From contig NZ_AQPN01000120.1 of assembly GCF_000403135.1 (NCBI RefSeq), forward strand, positions 1 through 32,291: a stretch of DNA of 32,291 nucleotides, written 5' to 3'. The notes under the pieces were generated by a model. That model searched no databases. It had not been told where the DNA came from and worked only from the letters and a program-made list of their open reading frames with translations. A program made the position numbers and the translations under genes. Source of the DNA: Arcticibacter svalbardensis MN12-7. GTDB taxonomy: Bacteria; Bacteroidota; Bacteroidia; Sphingobacteriales; Sphingobacteriaceae. Position 1 is the stretch's first letter. Each line of letters starts with the position of its first letter. Positions 26,160 to 32,291 of this stretch are shown piece after piece.

Positions 26160-26511
26160 AAAGTACTTGGTTGAGTATTTAGGTTAATTCATGCTTGAAA
26201 TTACTCAATCAATTAATTGCTAACAACAAACGCTAGCGATCTTAATAATCACTTTCGGATGTATTTCCTAAGGGATACTGGCTAGTTGACTCTCAGTATG
26301 ATCTACCATGGAAGACAGTTTAACGGACAATTTACGGTTGTAAAAGAAGGTAGTTTAACGAATGAGGACTCGCCATTATCACATGTAAAAGAATTGACTA
26401 ACTATTCATTATAGTTCTCAGAGGATACTATAACGGTTATCCTTTATCGCATTCATGGCATGCGTATAGCACTTTTTGCCGGCACCGAGGTTATTTTACG
26501 AAAATAAAGTT
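26160..26511. other. Gap between htrA and the DUF2254 gene, with a hairpin
   Basis: 352 bases. Just after htrA, TTGAGTA (26171-26177) pairs with TACTCAA (26202-26208), extendable by AAAT/TTT on the inside with one bulge; without a T-tract this is a weak terminator or a stabilising stem. A 38-codon plus-strand ORF (26298-26414, M-I-Y-H-G-R-Q-F-N-G) ends in a stop, after which the same frame is open to about 26510. It may be a small relic, but I cannot name it. Confidence 0.4.
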
Positions 26512-27738
26512 ATGTTTCAAATGGTATTAAAATGGTTTAGGTTTACTTACAATAAAATTATTAGTAGTATAGCATTTATACCAGCGATTATCGCCCTGTC
26601 TTTTTTACTCCTATCCTTCATTATGGTTCAGTTCGACTTTTCAGAAGCCGGAAAATCGATAAAATCAAATGCCCATTGGCTGAGTCTTAAAGATGCCAGC
26701 ACTGCACGCAGCATCATATCTACCATTACTGGCGGAATTATCTCACTTACCGTGTTTAGTTTCAGTATGGTGATGATACTGCTAAACCAGGCAGCTTCTC
26801 AGATGAGTAACCGAATTTTAGATAAACTCATTGGTAATCGTTTTCAACAAACTGTTCTGGGGTTTTACATTGGAACAATCGTTTATGCCTTATTTCTTCT
26901 TAGTACAATTCGCGATATCAACTCGGGTATCTATGTTCCGGCAATAAGCACCTATTTACTAATTGCACTAAGCGTAATAGATATTTTTTTATTCGTCTAT
27001 TTTCTTCACTATGTTACTCAGTCAGTAAAATACGGAACTATCATCCACAAGATTCATGATATTACCAGAAAATCACTTGAAAAAAGTTGTACGATTCAAA
27101 GCAATACAGATATACATTTGAGTCAGCAAGAAGGTACTATAATTAATGCTTATAAGTCTGGGATCTTCCAAGGATTTACCTATGATGGATTACTGTCATT
27201 CTGCAAAAAGCAGGACATTGTGATTTACTTTTTTTATCCCTCTGGAACAATGGTGCTGCAGAATAACCCTTTACTCGGAATAAAGGGAAAAGCAAACCTG
27301 CCTGAAGACCTGGAGAAAGACTTGAAAAGTTTAATCGATATACATAGAGGTCAGAATATTGAATCAACATATTATTATGGTTTCAGGCAATTGATGGAAG
27401 TGGCAATAAAAGCACTAAGTCCTGGAATAAATGACCCTGGTACTGCTGTGTTAAGCTTGCAGGCTTTAGGGGATCTGCTGGCATTTAGAGTTCAAAATTT
27501 TCCCGTCACCCATATCAAAGATCGTGATAATGTTGTAAGAATTATCGTAAAAGAGCGAACATTTGAAGAGATTTTTGAAGAATGTATTTACCCGATTTGG
27601 GATTATGGTAAAGAAGACCGTTTAGTTCTGAATGAGCTACTTCATGTCTTGTTGCAACTACAAAAACAGTGTGAACAGCCTGTAATTATCAAGTTCCTGA
27701 AAATTGTGCAATCTGCTTTAACGGAGCAGAATATCTAA
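26512..27738 (+). CDS. DUF2254 family membrane protein
   Basis: 408 residues from the ATG at 26512 (M-F-Q-M-V-L-K-W-F). An in-frame TTG at 26476 would add 12 residues and is unlikely. Four membrane segments lie in the first ~180 residues: about 16-42, 80-100, 115-135 and 148-168. The loops carry the conserved segment ISLTVFSFSMVMILLNQAAS (83-102) that marks DUF2254, then a cytoplasmic C-terminal half with S-P-G-I-N-D-P-G-T-A. Function unknown; the fold hints at a gated channel or transporter, and such genes often stand near ion-homeostasis or peptidoglycan genes, as here (L,D-transpeptidase and antiporters). Codon use resembles the neighbours. I call the family but not a function. Confidence 0.85.
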   Translation: MFQMVLKWFRFTYNKIISSIAFIPAIIALSFLLLSFIMVQFDFSEAGKSIKSNAHWLSLKDASTARSIISTITGGIISLTVFSFSMVMILLNQAASQMSNRILDKLIGNRFQQTVLGFYIGTIVYALFLLSTIRDINSGIYVPAISTYLLIALSVIDIFLFVYFLHYVTQSVKYGTIIHKIHDITRKSLEKSCTIQSNTDIHLSQQEGTIINAYKSGIFQGFTYDGLLSFCKKQDIVIYFFYPSGTMVLQNNPLLGIKGKANLPEDLEKDLKSLIDIHRGQNIESTYYYGFRQLMEVAIKALSPGINDPGTAVLSLQALGDLLAFRVQNFPVTHIKDRDNVVRIIVKERTFEEIFEECIYPIWDYGKEDRLVLNELLHVLLQLQKQCEQPVIIKFLKIVQSALTEQNI

Positions 27739-27932
27739 GGATGTATTGCTTTTCAAAAAACAAATGTTAATAGAGCAATCAGTTGCCGTTTAAACATGAG
27801 GTACGGGTGCTAAACAGAATGTATTGATGCTTGAACAAAAAAATAATTAATTTGCTAGTGAGTCGCTAATATTAAAAAGCAATGAAGAATAATTAGAATA
27901 AATTTAAGAATTGATCGTATAACATTTAAAGC

Positions 27933-27960
27933 ATGTGTTATCCAGAAGTTCGTAACACAT
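27933..27960. repeat. Perfect 8-base inverted repeat upstream of the L,D-transpeptidase gene
   Basis: ATGTGTTA (27933-27940) and TAACACAT (27953-27960) around a 12-base spacer, 65 bases before the start codon. A regulator operator or a leader hairpin is possible. By spacing it could be a dimeric binding site. Confidence 0.45.
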
Positions 27961-28025
27961 TATACAGACATCAAGATCTATAAATAATTATCTGGTCTGA
28001 CAAATTTCACCACTAATAAGAGTTT

Positions 28026-29612
28026 ATGAGAATCATTTTTCTATACTTATTACTTCAATTTCTTTTCATGACGGAAGGTAACGCAAGCACGCCCACTTAC
28101 TTGCAGGATACAACTACAAACCTTTCAGATACGATTACCGGCCTGCATGTTAATCATCACTTGTTAGAAAACTTCATTAGTAATCAACAGATCAAAAATA
28201 AAGAAGCCCAGGATATTAGAGAGTTTTATGAGAACAGGAGTTACCAATACGCCTGGTTTCTTGAAGAAGGCTTGGCGGAACAAACGCAATCTTTTTGGAA
28301 TTTGTACGAAATTTTCCTAAATTATTCTGGCGACAGTTCGCTATACAATCGTGAATTGAATGAGCGTGTAAACTTTCTCAAAGAGGATGACGGACCGTTT
28401 AATCCATATGAACAAGATGTTGCAATTACAGAATTAAAGCTAACCGAGTTATTTTTAAAATTCGTTAAAAGAGCATATTCAGGGAATGTTGATCCTGAAA
28501 GTCTGCAATGGCAAATTCCGCAAAAGAAGGTCAACACTTTGGAAATCCTGAATGAATTCGTCAAAAATAAAGGCAAAGAACCAGAAAGTATTCTGCCGGT
28601 TAATCACCAGTATCTTTTAATGAAAGAAAAGATCATCCGTTTCCAAAAGCTACAAGGAAGGGAGTGGCCAGATATAGATTTAGGCAAAAATAAAGTTCTG
28701 AAGTTGGGAGATTCTGCGGCTGTAATCACCGATATAAAAAACCGCCTTCAGTTGCTTGGAGATCTGCCAACCACTGCTCAATCGCAGATTTACGATAGCA
28801 GTTTAGAATCCGCTGTACTTAATTTCCAACGTAGACATGGGTTAACAAAGGATGGAATTGTGGGTCCAGCTGTTATAAAGGCCATTAATATTCCTATACA
28901 AAGTAAGATTGAGAAAATGCTTATCAATATGGAGCGCATGCGGTGGATGCCGGTTATGAATGAAGGGAGGAGAGTAGTTGTAAATATTCCCGAGTTCAGA
29001 CTTCACGTTTATGAAGGTAGCAATGAGGTTTTAAGTATGAATGTCGTTGTAGGAAAATCCGCAAATCGTACCGTGATTTTTTCTGATAAAATAAAGAATG
29101 TTGTATTTAGTCCTTTTTGGAACATACCAAGAAGTATAATAAGAAACGAAATCCTTCCTGGCATTGAAAGGAACCCAAGCTATTTAAACCGGCACAACAT
29201 GGAGATAACCGGTAATAGCAATGGCTTGCCCATTATTCGCCAAAAGCCGGGAAGAAAGAATGCCCTTGGAAGGGTTAAATTTATATTTCCTAACAGATAT
29301 AGTATTTATTTGCATGACACCCCTTCTAAGGGGTTGTTCCAGAGAACACAAAGGGCTTTTAGCCATGGTTGCATCAGGGTCGCCGAACCGAGTGCACTTG
29401 CTGAATACCTTCTCAACGATCAAGCAGGGTGGACGGAGAAAAAGATAAAGAAAGCTATGCATTCCAACTCTGAAAAATGGGTTTCACTTAAAGAGCCTGT
29501 GCCTGTTTTTATCAGTTACTTTACTGCGTGGGTGGACGAGTCGCAACAATTAAATTTCAGGGACGATATATATGGACATGATGATTTAATCAAAAAGCAT
29601 TTATTTGAATAA
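28026..29612 (+). CDS. L,D-transpeptidase (YcbB/YkuD type) with a peptidoglycan-binding domain
   Basis: 528 residues with a signal peptide (about 1-20, F-L-Y-L-L-L-Q-F-L-F, cut near E-G-N-A-S). The N-terminal half (about 40-215) is the scaffold domain of YcbB-type enzymes. A peptidoglycan-binding repeat follows around 220-288 (V-L-K-L-G-D-S to D-G-I-V-G-P). The YkuD catalytic domain is at about 315-465, with H430 and the signature S-H-G-C-I-R-V (nucleophile C449, H447). It forms 3-3 crosslinks in peptidoglycan, which replace beta-lactam-sensitive crosslinks and help envelope stress survival. It stands between the DUF2254 and NhaP genes on the same strand. All key residues are present; start at ATG 28026. 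Confidence 0.93.
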   Translation: MRIIFLYLLLQFLFMTEGNASTPTYLQDTTTNLSDTITGLHVNHHLLENFISNQQIKNKEAQDIREFYENRSYQYAWFLEEGLAEQTQSFWNLYEIFLNYSGDSSLYNRELNERVNFLKEDDGPFNPYEQDVAITELKLTELFLKFVKRAYSGNVDPESLQWQIPQKKVNTLEILNEFVKNKGKEPESILPVNHQYLLMKEKIIRFQKLQGREWPDIDLGKNKVLKLGDSAAVITDIKNRLQLLGDLPTTAQSQIYDSSLESAVLNFQRRHGLTKDGIVGPAVIKAINIPIQSKIEKMLINMERMRWMPVMNEGRRVVVNIPEFRLHVYEGSNEVLSMNVVVGKSANRTVIFSDKIKNVVFSPFWNIPRSIIRNEILPGIERNPSYLNRHNMEITGNSNGLPIIRQKPGRKNALGRVKFIFPNRYSIYLHDTPSKGLFQRTQRAFSHGCIRVAEPSALAEYLLNDQAGWTEKKIKKAMHSNSEKWVSLKEPVPVFISYFTAWVDESQQLNFRDDIYGHDDLIKKHLFE

Positions 29613-29682
29613 CAACAGGTTTGTATTGGGAAAGACAAGTTTAACTTAACTATTTACCTTAAAGGTTGTTAATTGATAATAT

Positions 29683-30912
29683 ATGCAAGTTCTCAAATTA
29701 ATATCACTTATAATTACCTTATCAGCGATGTTAGCCTACATCAATATACGCTATTTAAAACTGCCTTCGACCATAGGGCTAATGGTGTTATCCTTATTAC
29801 TATCTCTTTTCGTTTTAGTTATTGGCTCAAATTCCGCAGTTGGTTCCTTTATAAAGGAATTAATGGCCCAGATCGATTTTTCAGACTTTCTTTTAGATTT
29901 CATGCTTGGATTTCTGCTTTTCGCAGGGGCGTTACATACCGATATCAAGAAACTCAGTAAAAGTAAATGGCCAATCCTTATCTATGCTACAGCAGGAACA
30001 TTAATATCTACATTTTTAGTCGCAGCAGCAGTTTATTTTCTGCTTCCCTTTCTGTATAAACCTGTTGATTTCATTTATTGCCTTTTGTTTGGTGCATTAA
30101 TTTCTCCTACAGACCCCATTGCTGTAATGGCTATCTTAAAAAAGGCTGGTATTTCAGAGTCCATTGAAACAAAAATAACAGGAGAGTCCTTGTTTAACGA
30201 TGGTGTTGGTGTGGTTGTTTTCTTGACGCTGTTTAATATAGCGAGTAAAGGGCTTACTGCAATATCAGCTTCTGAGATCGTAGTGCTTTTAGCGGAGGAG
30301 ATATTGGGAGGAATATTGTTAGGCTTATTACTTGGATATGTTGGTTTTTCGATGCTAAAAAAAATAAATCATTATCAAACTGAGGTATTAATTACATTGG
30401 CTATGGTGATGGGAGGGATAACAATTGCACCAATGTTTCACTTTTCGGGACCATTAGCCATGGTGATAGCAGGCTTATTTATTGGTAACAAAGGTGCACG
30501 TGAGGCTATGTCAGATGAAACAAGTGATTATGTTCATAAGTTTTGGGAAATGGTGGATGAAATTTTTAATGCCATTCTTTTTGTATTAATTGGCTTGGAG
30601 CTTTTGATTATACCTTTCGAAAGCTCGTTTTTGTATGTTGGATTAGTTGCGATAATAATTGTCCTCATCAGCCGGTTCATCTCATTAGTTACCCCGTCCT
30701 ATCTTTTTCGATTGAAATATGAATTTCCAAAAGAGACCTTCCTTATTATGACTTGGGGTGGATTGAGAGGTGGTATATCTATTGCCCTTGCACTGTCAAT
30801 TGGTAACGAAATGGAAAGAGATATGATAGTATCTGTGACCTATATTATCGTATTATTTTCCATTTTAGTGCAGGGCTTAAGCCTTGAAAATGTGGTAAAA
30901 AAACTCAATTAG
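29683..30912 (+). CDS. CPA1-family Na+(K+)/H+ antiporter, NhaP-like
   Basis: 409 residues with about 12 membrane helices and no long C-terminal tail. Motifs of the family: S-P-T-D-P-I-A-V (141-148; T143-D144-P145) and G-E-S-L-F-N-D-G (167-174; N172, D173), the pair that lines the ion site in NhaP/NHE proteins. It would use the proton gradient to expel Na+ or K+. A second Na+/H+ antiporter, NhaA, lies 6.4 kb upstream, so this region holds both families. It follows the L,D-transpeptidase by 70 bases. Ends 113 bases before a convergent SDR gene. The ion preference cannot be read from sequence. Confidence 0.92.
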   Translation: MQVLKLISLIITLSAMLAYINIRYLKLPSTIGLMVLSLLLSLFVLVIGSNSAVGSFIKELMAQIDFSDFLLDFMLGFLLFAGALHTDIKKLSKSKWPILIYATAGTLISTFLVAAAVYFLLPFLYKPVDFIYCLLFGALISPTDPIAVMAILKKAGISESIETKITGESLFNDGVGVVVFLTLFNIASKGLTAISASEIVVLLAEEILGGILLGLLLGYVGFSMLKKINHYQTEVLITLAMVMGGITIAPMFHFSGPLAMVIAGLFIGNKGAREAMSDETSDYVHKFWEMVDEIFNAILFVLIGLELLIIPFESSFLYVGLVAIIIVLISRFISLVTPSYLFRLKYEFPKETFLIMTWGGLRGGISIALALSIGNEMERDMIVSVTYIIVLFSILVQGLSLENVVKKLN

Positions 30913-31024
30913 TATTATCGTCAAAGAAATTACCTCATACAAGATCTAAATGATATTAGTCCCCAGCAAATAAATTTTGTGGGTGTTTTAATAATAATTT
31001 GTATGGTTGATTATGATGTTGCTT

Positions 31025-31828
31025 CTAACCGTTATCCACAAAACCCGGATACAACGTCATCCCCCCATCCACATAAATTGTGGTTCCTGTTATGTAATCA
31101 CTGTCGCCTGAAGCAAGCCACACAGCAACTTTCGCAATATCTTCAGGTAAGCCTATGCGTTTGTAGGGTATAAGTTTTAGCAATTGGTTTTTCTTTTCAT
31201 CATCATTCCATACATCATCGTTGATATCCGTAGCAATTGCCCCTGGTGAAATGCCGTTAATTCTGATTTTTTTTGGTGCAACCTCTAATGCGAGCGATTT
31301 CATCAACATTAAAATACCTCCTTTGGATGAAGCATAGTTTACATGACAGGCCCATGGAATAATATCGTGCACCGAACTAATAAAAATAATATTTCCTATT
31401 GCCTTTCCTTCTGGGAAACTTTCTTTTTTACTTTCAAACAGTTGAATGGCTTCACGTGCACACAAAAACTGACCAGTTAAATTCGTGTTGATAACCATAT
31501 TCCACTGGTCTAACGTCATGCTAGAAAATTCACTATCTTTTTGAATTCCAGCGTTGTTTATTAAAACGTCGAGAGTGCCATATTCATCAACCGCTTTGTT
31601 AAACATGGCTACTACTTCCTCTTCCTTTCCAACATTGGCTTTATGTATAAACCCTTTTCCGCCAGCTCTTATAATTTGTTCAAGAGTATATTTTGCACCA
31701 TCTTCATCGCTGTGATAGTTTACTACTACGTTAGCGCCTTGTTTCCCAAATTCTATTGCTATTCCCTGGCCTATTCCAGAGCTGGCACCCGTTACCAGGA
31801 CTGTTTGACCTATTACTTCTAGTGACAT
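31025..31828 (-). CDS. SDR-family oxidoreductase, glucose 1-dehydrogenase-like
   Basis: 267 residues, a classical short-chain dehydrogenase. The cofactor motif T-G-A-S-S-G-I-G (13-20), N-N-A-G (91-94) and catalytic S152, Y165, K169 (Y-A-S-S-K) are all present. The segment around the active site, I-S-S-V-H-D-I-I-P-W then V-N-Y-A-S-S-K-G-G, closely resembles bacillar glucose 1-dehydrogenases (S-S-V-H-E-x-I-P-W), so NAD(P)-dependent glucose oxidation to gluconolactone is the best guess. Such SDRs also appear as general-stress proteins, which suits the location. It is convergent with the NhaP gene, start ATG 31828. Substrate is a guess; the family is certain. Confidence 0.85.
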   Translation of the reverse strand: MSLEVIGQTVLVTGASSGIGQGIAIEFGKQGANVVVNYHSDEDGAKYTLEQIIRAGGKGFIHKANVGKEEEVVAMFNKAVDEYGTLDVLINNAGIQKDSEFSSMTLDQWNMVINTNLTGQFLCAREAIQLFESKKESFPEGKAIGNIIFISSVHDIIPWACHVNYASSKGGILMLMKSLALEVAPKKIRINGISPGAIATDINDDVWNDDEKKNQLLKLIPYKRIGLPEDIAKVAVWLASGDSDYITGTTIYVDGGMTLYPGFVDNG

Positions 31829-32291
31829 AATGCTTGATTTTTTATCGTTACTTTCTTATTTATTCCCATCATTTAACTTCTGATCAAAATTGTATGCGAT
31901 ACTAATTACGTGAGGATTGTTAATAGCGTAGGGGATTTACCCAGATAATCTCTATAGAAGCACATTTGCGTGGCATATAAGCCCAACTAAGTTTGCCAAT
32001 CTGTCCTTTCATCAAGTAGAAAAGGGAATATGCCTCATCAATGCTACCTTGTAGAGGTCACCGATTAATTCGTAATTTCCTATCAGCTAATAACTCATTG
32101 GCAATAGCTAATTGCATAAGAATAACTATATACCTTATTTTTTGTTCTAAATAAGGTTGTCTTTTGGCTTCTTTTAACTACCCAATTTATTGTTAAGTAA
32201 ACCTTTAGATATTTCAAATCGTATTATTTCTGGCTAATCTTAGTAACAGTTTTGATAATTAGGGTTTGCTGAAAAACTCAACAGACTAAAT
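31829..32291. other. Gene-poor end of the window, with a stop-interrupted minus-strand frame and a possible IS end
   Basis: 463 bases. On the minus strand 32117 to 31920 is one reading frame of 65 codons broken once by TGA (32058-32060): M-Q-L-A-I-A-N-E-L-L, then P-L-Q-G-S-I-D-E-A-Y and beyond. It could be a decayed small gene, but I do not know its family. At 32262-32279 GGGTTTGCTGAAAAACTC looks like the terminal inverted repeat of an insertion sequence, possibly continuing beyond the window. Confidence 0.35.
32262..32279. mobile_element. Possible terminal inverted repeat of an insertion sequence
   Basis: GGGTTTGCTGAAAAACTC resembles the end of transposons of the IS5/IS1182 kind, which often read GTTTnnTGAAAAACTC. 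No transposase is in view; the partner end would lie outside. The likeness is from memory and could be chance. Confidence 0.3.

Overview
The window is AT-rich, has no Shine-Dalgarno habit, and carries families typical of Bacteroidota: single-chain FtsX/MacB-type permeases, TAnnTTTG-like -7 promoter elements, DUF1338 and DUF389 proteins. The best fit is a soil or plant-associated Sphingobacteriaceae (Pedobacter/Mucilaginibacter-like). This placement is inferred from gene content and style, not from a marker gene. I saw no rRNA, tRNA, CRISPR array or complete insertion sequence.

Region 1 (1-2759): the 3' end of a GDP-D-glycero-alpha-D-manno-heptose operon (HddA-like kinase tail, HddC-like guanylyltransferase, GmhB-like phosphatase). 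It faces a convergent gene for a secreted right-handed beta-helix protein. Region 2 (3125-10311): a lysine/2-aminoadipate catabolic cluster. It contains a three-module FAD/Fe-S dehydrogenase (YdiJ/D-2-hydroxyglutarate type), a DUF1338 (HglS-type) 2-oxoadipate dioxygenase/decarboxylase, a saccharopine-dehydrogenase-family enzyme, an Lrp/AsnC regulator and an ALDH7-type aminoadipate-semialdehyde dehydrogenase. Together they would carry aminoadipate semialdehyde through aminoadipate, 2-oxoadipate and D-2-hydroxyglutarate to 2-oxoglutarate; the aminoadipate transaminase is not in the window. Region 3 (10474-14926): a Tat-like dienelactone hydrolase, a long hairpin in a 516-base gap, a VOC protein and an orphan FtsX-type permease.

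Region 4 (15141-31828): an accessory-looking run of envelope and ion-stress genes. In order: DUF389 membrane protein, ClC chloride channel with CBS domains (broken by a one-base deletion), Cu+ P-type ATPase, NhaA, a membrane-anchored unknown, an HtrA/DegP lipoprotein protease, a DUF2254 membrane protein, an L,D-transpeptidase, a CPA1/NhaP antiporter and a glucose 1-dehydrogenase-like SDR. It shows gene decay: a deleted remnant of a second htrA lies just downstream of copA, and a glycoside-hydrolase-2-like N-terminal relic lies after nhaA. The window ends in a gene-poor stretch with a possible IS-like end.

The most interesting items are the compact lysine-to-D-2-hydroxyglutarate cluster, the hidden htrA relic, the ClC frameshift, and the long imperfect hairpin at 11691-11770.
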